Origin: Brachybacterium sp. P6-10-X1
GTDB taxonomy: Bacteria > Actinomycetota > Actinomycetes > Actinomycetales > Dermabacteraceae
Direction: 5' to 3'
Length of the DNA stretch: 64,000 bases
Assembly: GCF_001969445.1 (NCBI RefSeq)
Contig: NZ_CP017297.1
Span: 3,348,001-3,412,000, forward strand
The notes under the pieces were generated by a model. That model saw only the letters and a list, made by a program, of their open reading frames with translations. It did no database searches and was not told the DNA's origin. Position numbers and translations under genes: made by a program. Shown in pieces: positions 30,529 through 38,686 of this stretch. Within the stretch, counting starts at the first letter, position 1; the number at the start of each line of letters is the position of its first letter.

Positions 30529-31093
30529 CGAGCGGACCTCCGCATTCCCCGCGGAATCCCAGCGCGATGCGCCCGCCGCGGATGTCGATCAGTTGCACGT
30601 CCTCGTCGGCCCCGGGCTCGAAGCGCACGGAGCCGCCGGAGACGATGTTCAGCCGCTTGCCCCAGGCGGCGGAGCGGTCGAACTCCAGGCCGGGATTCGC
30701 CTCCGCGAAGTGGTAGTGCGAGCCGACCTGGATCGGGCGATCCGCCGAGTTGACCACCCGCAGCGTGATGGGCGTGCTGCCCTCGTTGATGACCACGGGA
30801 CCATCGGCCAGGAGGATCTCCCCGGGCAGCACCGGCAGGCGATCGTCCTCCTGATCGCCGGTGAGACGGCGCGGCCCCTGCCTGGTGCTCGTGCCCGCGC
30901 GGCGCGGCTCGCTCGGGGCGCCGACGCCGGAGTGGCCCGGGGTGTCGTCATCCTCATAGGTGCGGCCGGGGTCGTCGGACGGGTGGACGACGGGCTCGGG
31001 GGAGCCTTCCGCGGTCAGCGCCGGGTTGTCGAAAGGGTTGTCCTCCATGCCGGGGGCATCGGCCGGATCCTGCGGGGGCTTGTCCTTGCTCAT
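30521..31093 (-). CDS. ureB: Urease beta subunit UreB with N-terminal extension
   Basis: 190 residues. The urease beta domain is the last 105 or so ([49 protein letters not shown]). The first 85 residues are an acidic, Pro/Glu/Asp-rich tail not found in typical UreB (about 105 aa). The ATG at 31093 starts 10 bases after the ureA stop. A downstream in-frame start that would give a normal-length protein is possible but I see no clear ribosome-binding site for it. Confidence 0.92.
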
Positions 31094-31103
31094 CGCACGT
31101 CCT

Positions 31104-31406
31104 TCACTGCAGCGGATGGGTGACGGTGACGAGCTTCGTCCCATCGGGGAAGGTCGCTTCGACCTGCACCTGGGCGAGCATCTCGGGGACGCCTTCCATG
31201 ACGTCGTCACGGCCCAGCACGTAGCGGCCGCCCTCCATCAGGTCTGCCACCGACTGTCCGTCGCGGGCACCTTCGAGCAGGTAGGACGTGATCAGGGCCG
31301 TGGCCTCGGGGAGGTTGAGCTTGAGGCCGCGCTCCTTGCGCTCGAGCGCCAGCTTGCCGGCCATGTGGACCATGAGCCGTTCCTGCTCGTGCATGCTCAG
31401 AAACAT
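31104..31406 (-). CDS. ureA: Urease gamma subunit UreA
   Basis: 100 residues, the normal size. The sequence from [20 protein letters not shown] through [20 protein letters not shown] and [18 protein letters not shown] is classic UreA. Together with UreB and UreC it forms the urease trimer core. The ATG at 31406 is preceded by GGAGG five bases upstream; the long open frame to 31826 crosses repeats and is not coding. First gene of the operon. Confidence 0.95.
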   Translation of the reverse strand: MFLSMHEQERLMVHMAGKLALERKERGLKLNLPEATALITSYLLEGARDGQSVADLMEGGRYVLGRDDVMEGVPEMLAQVQVEATFPDGTKLVTVTHPLQ

Positions 31407-31566
31407 CCGACCCTCCACCTTCTCGGTGACCAGGACCTCATAGTCTCCCGTCGCCGCGTCTTGGTCAATCCGGGGTGCCGTCGTGGGTCGAGGACGGGCT
31501 GGTGCGACCGTCACCGGGGGTGGGGCGCGTGCGATCGCCAGCGGGGGTGAGGTACGTGCGCTCGTC

Positions 31567-31622
31567 ACGAGGAACGGGGAACGAGGAACGGGGAACGAGG
31601 AACGGGGAACGAGGAACGGGGA
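31567..31622. repeat. Four perfect 14-bp tandem repeats
   Basis: acgaggaacgggga repeated exactly four times upstream of ureA, about 160 bases before the ureA start. Could be a slippage product or an array of regulator sites. Confidence 0.95.
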
Positions 31623-31658
31623 CGGCGGGCCAGTGACGAGGACAGGGCGGGGGGTCTG

Positions 31659-31730
31659 GTCGGGTACGGGCGCCATGGCGGGCGTCCTGCCCATATGGGC
31701 ACCGCGCACGCCATGGCGCCCGTACCCGAC
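31659..31730. repeat. 72-bp concentric palindrome
   Basis: Outer arms of 22 bp (31659-31680 and 31709-31730) are exact reverse complements. At the centre lies a perfect 14-bp palindrome TGCCCATATGGGCA (31688-31701) with the same symmetry axis. The two 7-base links are only partly complementary. The arms themselves contain CGCCATGGCG. It could be a bidirectional terminator for upp, a cruciform, or a large operator for ureABC. Confidence 0.9.
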
Positions 31731-31740
31731 GATGGCCCGC

Positions 31741-31850
31741 CGCCACCGGGCGTCTTCGCGGCCGGTGATCGGGGGCCCGCCGCCACCGGGTGTCCTCGCG
31801 GCCGGTGATCGGGGGGCCGCCGCCACCGGGCGTCCTCGCGGCCGGTGATC
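31741..31850. repeat. 40-bp tandem repeat, about 2.8 copies
   Basis: Units start with CGCCACCGGG at 31741, 31781 and 31821 and include GTCCTCGCGGCCGGTGATCG. Copies differ at one to three bases. It lies between the palindrome and the upp stop. Confidence 0.9.
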
Positions 31851-31940
31851 GGTCGGGGGTGGGAGGCCGCAGCGGTCTCTTCATGGCCTCGAGCTGCTGC
31901 CTGCCGCACACGAGCTCACCGCAGGTCGATCAGGGGTGGA

Positions 31941-32579
31941 TCAGTCGACGACCCCGAACAGCCGGTCCCCGGCGTCGCCGAGTCCGGGCACGATGTAGCC
32001 GTTCTCGTCGAGCTTCTCGTCGATGGAGGCGGTGACGACGGTGAGGTCGACCGCCGGATCGAGCTGCTCGTCCAGGGCCTTCAGGCCCTCCGGGGCGGCC
32101 AGCAGGGTCACGCAGGTGATGTCGCGGGCGCCGCGCTCGTGGAGGTATTCGCAGGAGGCGATGAGGGTGTGCCCGGTGGCGAGCATCGGGTCCAGCACGA
32201 AGCACTGGCGGCCGGAGAGGTCGTCCGGCAGACGGTTCGCATAGGTGGTGACCTCGAGGGTCTCGTCATTGCGGACCATGCCCAGGAAGCCGACCTCCGC
32301 GGTCGGCAGCAGCCGGGTGAGCCCGTCGAGCATGCCGAGCCCGGCACGCAGGATCGGCACCACCATCGGCTTGGGGTTGGTCAGCCGGGTGCCGGTCATC
32401 GTGGTGACCGGCGTCTCGATCTGCACCGGAGCGACGGCGACGTTGCGGGTCGCCTCGTAGGCCAGCAGGGTCACGAGCTCATCGGCGAGCTGGCGGAACA
32501 CCGAGGAATGGGTGGCGCGATTGCGCAGCACCGACAGCTTGTGGGCAACGAGGGGGTGGTCGATCTCCAGGACGCGCAT
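31941..32579 (-). CDS. upp: Uracil phosphoribosyltransferase
   Basis: 212 residues. Converts uracil and PRPP to UMP in pyrimidine salvage. The PRPP loop is DPMLATGHT near residue 130; [11 protein letters not shown] and the C-terminal [13 protein letters not shown] are family signatures. Full length and normal. The ATG at 32579 lies seven bases after TAGATT (32587-32592 on the minus strand), so the transcript is probably leaderless. It is divergent from the AraC-type regulator. Confidence 0.96.
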   Translation of the reverse strand: MRVLEIDHPLVAHKLSVLRNRATHSSVFRQLADELVTLLAYEATRNVAVAPVQIETPVTTMTGTRLTNPKPMVVPILRAGLGMLDGLTRLLPTAEVGFLGMVRNDETLEVTTYANRLPDDLSGRQCFVLDPMLATGHTLIASCEYLHERGARDITCVTLLAAPEGLKALDEQLDPAVDLTVVTASIDEKLDENGYIVPGLGDAGDRLFGVVD

Positions 32580-32586
32580 AGGGGTG

Positions 32587-32592
32587 AATCTA
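32587..32592 (-). promoter_or_regulatory. -10 box of leaderless upp promoter
   Basis: TAGATT read on the minus strand, with seven bases to the upp ATG. This places the transcription start on the start codon. Confidence 0.5.
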
Positions 32593-32685
32593 CCGGACGT
32601 GGGCCGCTGTCACCGTGCGACGAAGCGTCGATCAGAGCAAGAACGATCAAGCGCCCGGCACGTCGGCTGCGCAAGACTCTCGGTC

Positions 32686-33630
32686 ATGGCAGACCATGGG
32701 ACCGATCCGCTTCGACGATTGCTCGATTCCGTTCTCGACGAGGGCAACCGGACCCTCGCTGACATGGCCCGGGGCGCCCACATCTCGCCGTTCCATCTCG
32801 CGCGCACCGTCGTCTCCCGCAGCGGGGAGTCCCCGGCGGCGATGCGTCGACGGATCCTCCTCGAGCGAGCGGCCTGGAGCATCCAGCAGGGTGAGAGCGT
32901 CACCGAGGCCGCTTTCGCCGCGGACTACGAGTCCATGGAGGGCTTCTCGCGGGCCTTCCGCCGCGCGTACGGACACGCCCCGAGCGCGATGCCGCCGCTG
33001 TCCGAGCGCGGGCACTGGCTCACGGCACCGAACGGTCTCCATTTCCACTCGCCGACCGCCCTGTACGTCGATGCCGGGCAGCTGCGCGAGCATCCCTCGG
33101 GGGACGTCCTCGCTCTGATGGTGGCCCATGACGTTGATGACATCGACCTGATCCTGGCGGTGGCGTCGGAGCTGTCCTCGTCGGAGCTCGCGCTCGAACG
33201 ACTGCCGGGCAGTGCGCCGCGCGCCTGGGACGGACCGGACGCCTCGCTGATCCAGGTGCTGCGTCACCTGGCCCTGAGCAAGAGTCCCTGGCTGGCGAGC
33301 ATCTCCGGGGACGAGGCTCCCGATCTCGGCGTCGCGGGCTCTCCGGTCGATCTCGCCGCACGGCACCAGGTGATCGGTCCGCGCTGGCTGGCCATGGTCC
33401 GGGATGTCGAGGCGCGCGGCGCCTGGTCGGACCGGATCGTCGATGCGCTGTGCACCCCGCCGGAGAGCTTCCAGCTCTCCCAGATCGTCGCCCACGAGCT
33501 CACCTTCTCGGCGCACCGACGGCTGCTGGCCCGATGGATGCTCGCCGACGCCGGCGCCGACCTGTCCGCCGCCGACCTCGACCCCGACCCCATCCTCTGG
33601 CACCGACGACTGAACGGAGAGCTGTCATGA
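32686..33630 (+). CDS. AraC-type HTH fused to DinB/YfiT-like domain
   Basis: 314 residues. Residues about 5-105 are an AraC-type double HTH at the N-terminus (ADMARGAHISPFHLARTVV and YESMEGFSRAFRRAYGHAPS). The remaining 200 residues contain a helical bundle with SLIQVLRHLALSKSPWLASI and IVAHELTFSAHRRLLARWML, resembling DinB/YfiT metal-binding folds. AraC domains are usually C-terminal, so the order is unusual but known. It overlaps the reductase gene by ATGA and probably controls it. Confidence 0.75.
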   Translation: MADHGTDPLRRLLDSVLDEGNRTLADMARGAHISPFHLARTVVSRSGESPAAMRRRILLERAAWSIQQGESVTEAAFAADYESMEGFSRAFRRAYGHAPSAMPPLSERGHWLTAPNGLHFHSPTALYVDAGQLREHPSGDVLALMVAHDVDDIDLILAVASELSSSELALERLPGSAPRAWDGPDASLIQVLRHLALSKSPWLASISGDEAPDLGVAGSPVDLAARHQVIGPRWLAMVRDVEARGAWSDRIVDALCTPPESFQLSQIVAHELTFSAHRRLLARWMLADAGADLSAADLDPDPILWHRRLNGELS

Positions 33631-34181
33631 CCACCTACCGCTACTTCACCGCGACCAGCCTCGACGGGTTCCTCGCCGATGAGCACGACAGCCTGGACTG
33701 GCTGCTGTCCCAGCCCACGGGGACGGAGAGCATCCTCCCGTACGACACCTTCATCGCCGACATCGGTGCCATCGTGACCGGGCGCACCACCTATGACTGG
33801 GTCCTGCGACATGTCTCGGAGGGTGATCGCGCCGAGGATTCCCCCTGGGCATACGAACAGCCCACCGTCGTGTTCACCCATCGCCGCCTCGAGCCCGCCG
33901 GTGAGTTCGTCCGGAGCGTCTCCGGACCGCCCGCGCAGCACCGCGCCGCCCTCGAGGCCGCGGCCGACGGGAAGGACGTCTGGATCGTCGGGGGCGGTGA
34001 TCTGGCTGCCGAGTTCGCCCGCGCGGGGATGCTCGACGAGATCTTCGTGTCGATCGCCCCCGTGACGCTCGGGGCCGGCAAGCCGCTGCTCGGTGGGCGC
34101 TTCGACCTCGAGCTGCTCGATCACGGGACCAATGGGGCGCTGCTGGAGGCGCGATACCGCGTGCTGGGGGAGCGGTCCTGA
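33627..34181 (+). CDS. RibD C-terminal/dihydrofolate reductase-like protein
   Basis: 184 residues. The pattern YRYFTATSLDGFLADEHDSL, GAIVTGRTTYDWVL, then VWIVGGGDLAAEFARAGMLD and GAGKPLLGG is typical of the RibD_C (DHFR-like) superfamily found as stand-alone proteins in Actinobacteria. They bind NADPH; substrates are unknown. Coupled by ATGA to the AraC/DinB protein, so the pair is likely one regulatory unit. Confidence 0.85.
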   Translation: MTTYRYFTATSLDGFLADEHDSLDWLLSQPTGTESILPYDTFIADIGAIVTGRTTYDWVLRHVSEGDRAEDSPWAYEQPTVVFTHRRLEPAGEFVRSVSGPPAQHRAALEAAADGKDVWIVGGGDLAAEFARAGMLDEIFVSIAPVTLGAGKPLLGGRFDLELLDHGTNGALLEARYRVLGERS

Positions 34182-34203
34182 CGCGACCCGACCATCAGCA
34201 CGC

Positions 34204-34216
34204 GACAATGGCCCCA
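34204..34216 (+). promoter_or_regulatory. -10 box of leaderless tadA promoter
   Basis: GACAAT at 34204-34209 with six bases to the ATG at 34216. Confidence 0.4.
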
Positions 34217-34707
34217 TGACCGATGACGAGCTGATGGGCCTGGCGATCGACGAGGCCCGCGCGGCCGCCGCGCGCGACGTGGCCGACGTGCCCATCGGCG
34301 CGGCCGTCGTCGGCCCCGACGGGACGGTGCTCGCCACCGCCGGGAACCGACGTGAGGCCGACGAGGACCCCACCGCGCACGCCGAGATCCTCGCCCTGCG
34401 GGAGGCCGCGAGGGTCACGGGCCGCTGGAACCTGACCGGGTGCACGCTCGTGGTCACCCTCGAGCCGTGCACCATGTGCGCCGGCGCGATCGTCCTGGCC
34501 CGCACGCAGCGCGTGGTCGTCGGCGCGCCCGACCCGAAGGCCGGCGCCGCCGGATCCCTCTACGACCTGGTGCGCGAGCCGCGGCTGAACCACCGCGTGG
34601 AGCTGACCAGCGGGGTGCGCGAGCAGGAGTGCGGCGATCTGCTGCGGGAGTTCTTCCGGGCGCGGCGGCAGCGGGTCGTGGGGACGGAGGGGGAGGGCAC
34701 CTCGTGA
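34216..34707 (+). CDS. tadA: tRNA-specific adenosine deaminase
   Basis: 163 residues. Converts A34 to inosine in the anticodon of tRNA-Arg(ACG). The zinc site is His55 and Glu57 in HAE, and Cys85 and Cys88 in PCTMC. Surrounding TGRWNLTGCTLVVTLEPCTM and PKAGAAGSLYDL match TadA rather than other cytidine deaminases. The gene is 34 bases after the reductase; it appears to have its own leaderless promoter. Confidence 0.93.
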   Translation: MTDDELMGLAIDEARAAAARDVADVPIGAAVVGPDGTVLATAGNRREADEDPTAHAEILALREAARVTGRWNLTGCTLVVTLEPCTMCAGAIVLARTQRVVVGAPDPKAGAAGSLYDLVREPRLNHRVELTSGVREQECGDLLREFFRARRQRVVGTEGEGTS

Positions 34708-34846
34708 TCCCGTCGAGGAGGAGCGAGCGGTTCTCGGGAACCGACCGCACCGGGCGTCCGGGCCCTGCCGCCGACCCCGCGTGACGCCCTCCATCTCATC
34801 GCGTCCGTTCTCTGAGACGCGCCCGGGAGCGAGGGTCCCGGACCCT

Positions 34847-34852
34847 ACAGTG
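34847..34852 (+). promoter_or_regulatory. Putative -10 box for the ABC transporter operon
   Basis: TACAGT about 76 bases before the ATG at 34929, in a 221-base gap. An SD GGAGGAG precedes that ATG, so this operon has a leader. Confidence 0.35.
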
Positions 34853-34928
34853 GTGCTGGTCCGTCCCTGCCCTTGAGACCGCACCGCCGGCCGTCGACTC
34901 CGCCGCTGGACGGTGGAGGAGAGCACCC

Positions 34929-35714
34929 ATGTCATCAGCCGATCATGCGACCGTCGTCGCAGAGGACGTCTCTAAGGTCTTCTTCGCCGGGACCGATCCC
35001 GTCTGGGCCCTCGAGGACTTCTCCCTGACCCTCCGGCCGGGTTCCTTCACCTGCATCGTCGGTCCGTCCGGCTGCGGGAAATCGACCTTCCTGCGCATCC
35101 TCGGCGGGCTCGAGGAGCGCACCGTCGGGGAGGTCACCATGACCGGTGCCGACCACGCCGTGCCGGCCGCCTTCGTGTTCCAGGAGCACGGGGTCTTCCC
35201 ATGGATGACCGTCCTGGACAACGTCGCCTTCGGACTGCGCATGACCGGTGTCGGGACTCGGGAGCGCACACGCATCTCCCGTGACTGGCTGGACCGGGTG
35301 CGCCTGGGATCCTTCGCCGACTCCTACCCCCATCAGCTCTCCGGCGGCATGCGCCAGCGGCTCGCGATCGCCCGCGCCTTCGCGACCGGGTCGCCCGTGC
35401 TGCTGATGGACGAGCCGCTCGGGGCGCTCGACGCCCAGACGCGCATGCTCATGCAGGAGGAGCTGGTCGCCCTCTGGGAGGCCGAGCGCAAGACCGTCCT
35501 CATGGTCACGCACGACATCGATGAGGCGATCATCCTGGGCGACCGCATCATCGTCATGTCGGGGCGTCCCGGGACACTCCGCGAGGACATCACCGTGCCC
35601 TTCGAGCGGCCCCGCTCCGTCGACATCGAGCGCACCGCCGGGTTCGGGGAGCTGCGCTCACGCATCTGGAACCTGCTGCGCGACGACGTCCGCACCGCTG
35701 AGGAGACCGCATGA
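34929..35714 (+). CDS. ABC transporter ATP-binding protein, SsuB/TauB/NrtD type
   Basis: 261 residues. Walker A GPSGCGKST, signature LSGGMRQRLAIARAFATG, and Walker B VLLMDEPLGALDAQT. This subclass powers import of aliphatic sulfonates, taurine, nitrate or thiamine precursors. It has GGAGGAG seven bases upstream of the ATG. It overlaps the permease by four bases (ATGA), giving an operon ATPase-permease-binding protein. Substrate remains open. Confidence 0.9.
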   Translation: MSSADHATVVAEDVSKVFFAGTDPVWALEDFSLTLRPGSFTCIVGPSGCGKSTFLRILGGLEERTVGEVTMTGADHAVPAAFVFQEHGVFPWMTVLDNVAFGLRMTGVGTRERTRISRDWLDRVRLGSFADSYPHQLSGGMRQRLAIARAFATGSPVLLMDEPLGALDAQTRMLMQEELVALWEAERKTVLMVTHDIDEAIILGDRIIVMSGRPGTLREDITVPFERPRSVDIERTAGFGELRSRIWNLLRDDVRTAEETA

Positions 35715-36568
35715 GCACCGACACCTCCGCCTCCGCGCCCGCTGCCACCGCCGACCGCGAGCAGCGCACCCTGGACGCGGCGCGGTCCCATCGCGCCCGC
35801 GAGAGCCGACTGCGCCGACGCGACCTCGCCCTCTCGATCGTGGCCCCCATCCTGCTGGTGGTGCTGTGGGAGGTGTGCGCCCGGGCGCTGATCATCGACC
35901 CGCGGTTCTTCCCCCCACCCACGCGCATCCTCGCCGCCGGTGTGGAGATGATCGGCAGCGGGGAGCTGTGGCAGCACACAGGGCCCACACTCATGCGCCT
36001 GCTGGTGGGCGGCGGCCTCGGCGCGCTCGTCGGCATCGTGACGGGCCTGCTGATGGGCTCCTCGCGTGCCGTGAACGCGGCATTGGGCCCGCTGTTCTCC
36101 GCGCTGTACCCCCTGCCGAAGATCGCGATCTTCCCGATCCTGCTGATGATCTTCGGGCCCACTGAACTGCCCAAGATCATCGCCGTGTTCATCACGACGT
36201 TCTTCATCATGCAGATCAACACCGTCTCGGGAGTGTGGGCGATCGACCGCAAGCTCCTCGAGGCGGGGACCGCCTACGGCGCGACCGGCTTCGCCCGGTT
36301 CCGCTTCGTCGTCCTGCCCGGGGCGATGCCCTTCGTGTTCTCCGGTCTGCGGACCGCCACCGGGACCGCCGTCGTGGTGGTCACCGCGGTCGAGTTCACC
36401 GGCGCCTCCACGACAGGGCTCGGCTACCTGATCTGGAACTCCTGGCAGCTGTTCATCCCCGAGAAGCTCTACGTGGGTCTGCTGGTGATCGGCATCATCG
36501 GCGCCACCTTGACCACCCTGCTCAGCCGATCGGAGAAGCTGCTGCTGCCCTGGCGCCGCGACAGCTGA
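35711..36568 (+). CDS. ABC transporter permease, SsuC/TauC type
   Basis: 285 residues with about six membrane helices. The EAA-like loop is in AGTAYGATGFARFRFVVLPGAMPFVFSGLR. The charged N-terminal 40 residues are cytoplasmic. It pairs with the upstream ATPase and downstream lipoprotein to import a small organic anion or similar. ATGA overlap with the ATPase. Confidence 0.9.
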   Translation: MSTDTSASAPAATADREQRTLDAARSHRARESRLRRRDLALSIVAPILLVVLWEVCARALIIDPRFFPPPTRILAAGVEMIGSGELWQHTGPTLMRLLVGGGLGALVGIVTGLLMGSSRAVNAALGPLFSALYPLPKIAIFPILLMIFGPTELPKIIAVFITTFFIMQINTVSGVWAIDRKLLEAGTAYGATGFARFRFVVLPGAMPFVFSGLRTATGTAVVVVTAVEFTGASTTGLGYLIWNSWQLFIPEKLYVGLLVIGIIGATLTTLLSRSEKLLLPWRRDS

Positions 36569-36609
36569 TCCGCCCCCACCCCGAAACCCAGTGAACCCGA
36601 GGAATCCCC

Positions 36610-37635
36610 ATGCGACGACGCACCCTCCTGTCCCTCGCCTCCGCCACCACCCTCGGCGGAGCCCTCGCCGCCTGTGGTCCCGCCGTCACCGGCGAGGACT
36701 CCGGATCCGGCTCGGGAGCCGGCGACGGCATCGTCCGGGTGGGCCATGTGCCCTCCTCGCTCTTCGCCCCGCTGTATGTCGCCGACGCGAACGGCTATTT
36801 CGAGGACGAGGGGATCACCCTCGAGCTGACGCCGCTGAAATCCGGTCAGGACGGCATCCCGATGCTCTCGAACGACCAGCTCGACGTGATGATTGCGGGC
36901 TTCAGCGCCGGGATGTTCAACGCCTTGGACCAGGGTCTGGCCTTCAAGGTCGTCGGCTCCATGGGGATCTCTCCGGGAGACCCCGAGAACTCCCCGACGG
37001 CGCTCGAGGTCGCTCAGGAGCTCATCGACGACGGCTCCGTCTCCTCGGTCGCCGATCTCGCCGGGCGCAAGATCGCCGTCGCCGGCGGCCCCGGCGCGAC
37101 CGGCGGCTATCTGCTCGCCGCGATGCTCGAGGAGGGCGGGCTGACGCTGAACGACGTCGAGGTCTCCAACCTCTCGACCCCGGATCAGGAGCCCGCGATC
37201 ACCAACGGCTCCGTCGAGGCCGCGACCCCGTCGGCCCCCTTCTCCACGGCGATGGAGGAGGCCGGCGTCGCCTCCCCGCTGGCGGTGCCGAAGAAGGGTA
37301 CCACCGGGACCGGAGTCCTCTACTCGGAGACGTTCCTCGGCGCGGATCTCGCCCAGGGCTTCTTCTCGGCCCTGGCCAGGGGATCCCAGGACCTCGCGGC
37401 CGACGGGAAGCAGAGCGACGAGGTCTACCAGATCCTCGCCGACACCCTGGGCCAGAAGATCGACGTCCTCACGACGTCACCGATGTACAGCTACCTTCCC
37501 GACCTCGCCCCGCAGCCGGAGCAGCTGGAGAACATGCAGACGGTGTGGATCGACGCCGAGCAGATCACGTACTCCGAGCCGATCGACGTGGCGACCGTCG
37601 TCGACGCGAGCTTCGCCGAGGGCGCCGCGGGCTGA
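36610..37635 (+). CDS. ABC transporter substrate-binding lipoprotein, NMT1/SsuA-like
   Basis: 341 residues. A signal peptide (MRRRTLLSLASATTLGGALA) ends in lipobox LAAC, so Cys23 is lipidated and the protein faces outside. The mature part fits the NMT1/THI5-like binding fold (VRVGHVPSSLFAPLYVADAN, GYFEDEGITLELTPLKSGQD). Ligand may be sulfonate, nitrate or a pyrimidine; no assimilation gene nearby decides it. Confidence 0.88.
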   Translation: MRRRTLLSLASATTLGGALAACGPAVTGEDSGSGSGAGDGIVRVGHVPSSLFAPLYVADANGYFEDEGITLELTPLKSGQDGIPMLSNDQLDVMIAGFSAGMFNALDQGLAFKVVGSMGISPGDPENSPTALEVAQELIDDGSVSSVADLAGRKIAVAGGPGATGGYLLAAMLEEGGLTLNDVEVSNLSTPDQEPAITNGSVEAATPSAPFSTAMEEAGVASPLAVPKKGTTGTGVLYSETFLGADLAQGFFSALARGSQDLAADGKQSDEVYQILADTLGQKIDVLTTSPMYSYLPDLAPQPEQLENMQTVWIDAEQITYSEPIDVATVVDASFAEGAAG

Positions 37636-37659
37636 GCCCGGGCGGAGCACACTGGGGGC

Positions 37660-38010
37660 ATGGCGACCTCCGCGCGAGAACGATCCGCGGTGATCACCGC
37701 CCTCGTGGTGGTGCTCGTCGGGATGCTCCTGTACGCCGTGGCGATCCTGGTGGCGCCGACGGAGCGCTCCGACGGCACGTGCGCGGGGATCGGTTTCGGG
37801 TGCTCACCCGCGCCCCGGGACATGCTCGTCCTCTCCGCGTTCTTCGTCGTGCTCCCGGTGATGGTGTGCACGGCCGTCACCTGCCCCGTGGCCATCCTGG
37901 TGCTGCTGCGCCACACCCGCCTGCCGGGGGTCGTCGTCGGCCTGATCGGCACGATCGGCGGCGGATTGGTCGCCGCGGCGGTGACCTTGGGGTTCCTGAC
38001 GCTGATCTGA
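37660..38010 (+). CDS. Small membrane protein, 116 aa
   Basis: Three hydrophobic helices (about 10-33, 53-76, 84-112) and two close Cys in the loop (DGTCAGIGFGCSPAP) that could form a disulfide outside. No family recognised. The ATG lies six bases after CACACT, a possible leaderless promoter. It is convergent with the response regulator gene. Confidence 0.6.
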   Translation: MATSARERSAVITALVVVLVGMLLYAVAILVAPTERSDGTCAGIGFGCSPAPRDMLVLSAFFVVLPVMVCTAVTCPVAILVLLRHTRLPGVVVGLIGTIGGGLVAAAVTLGFLTLI

Positions 38011-38050
38011 GCAGCCGGAGGGGAGCGGCGGACGACGGGTCGTGCTGCGC

Positions 38051-38686
38051 TCAGATCCAGCCCTGCCGGCGCGCGATCGCCACGGCCTCGTGCCGGTTCG
38101 CGGCCTGCAGCTTCGCCTGCGCGCTGGAGAGATAGTTGCGCACCGTGCCTTCGGCCAGGTGCGCGCGTCGGGCGATCTGCTCCACGGCGGCCCCGTCGGC
38201 CGCGTACTCGAGCACGTCGGACTCTCGCGGGGTCAGCGGGGAATCGCCGGAGGAGATGGTCTCCGCGGCCAGCTCCGGATCGATCACCCGGCGCCCGGCG
38301 GCGACCGATCGCACCGCTCGCGCCAGCTGATCGGCCGAGGTGGTCTTGGGCAGGAAGCCCAGCACACCCTGGGCGAGGGCCCGCTTGAGATAGCCGGGCC
38401 GGGCATGCGAGGTGAGGACCAGACAGCGGGTGGCGGGGGAGGCCTCCGCGATCCGTGCGCACAGGTCGAGGCCGTCGCCGTCGGGCAGCTGCAGGTCGAG
38501 CACCGCCACCTCGGGCTGTTCGGTGCGGGCCAGCCGCAGGCCTTCCGCGACCGTCGCGGCCTCACCGAGGACCTCGAGGTCCTCCTCGAGGGACAGCATG
38601 GTGGCCAGCGCCGAGCGGATCAGGTGCTCGTCGTCGACGAGGATCACGCGCAGCGGGGCGGGGCCGGTGGGGGATGGGGTGGTCAT
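38051..38686 (-). CDS. NarL/LuxR-family response regulator
   Basis: 211 residues. Receiver domain with phospho-acceptor Asp64 (VAVLDLQLPDG), acid pair in VDDEHLI and Lys in LPKTTSAD. The C-terminal LuxR-type HTH has LTPRESDVLEYAADGAAVEQ and EGTVRNYLSSAQAKLQA. It overlaps the upstream kinase gene by ATGA, so they form a two-component system of the DesK/DesR type. Targets unknown; the export protein or membrane protein next door are candidates. Confidence 0.95.
   Translation of the reverse strand: MTTPSPTGPAPLRVILVDDEHLIRSALATMLSLEEDLEVLGEAATVAEGLRLARTEQPEVAVLDLQLPDGDGLDLCARIAEASPATRCLVLTSHARPGYLKRALAQGVLGFLPKTTSADQLARAVRSVAAGRRVIDPELAAETISSGDSPLTPRESDVLEYAADGAAVEQIARRAHLAEGTVRNYLSSAQAKLQAANRHEAVAIARRQGWI

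Larger units (their letters stand above)
31407..31940. other. Repeat-rich region between upp and ureA
   Basis: 534 bases with no gene. It holds a 14-bp repeat array, a large palindrome and a 40-bp repeat array (listed separately) and must contain the urease promoter. All frames that read through it are low complexity and look non-coding. Confidence 0.7.

Noticed and set aside
31567-31850. Possible CRISPR or integron array
   Set aside because: Repeats are contiguous and of different classes; no spacers, integrase or cas genes.
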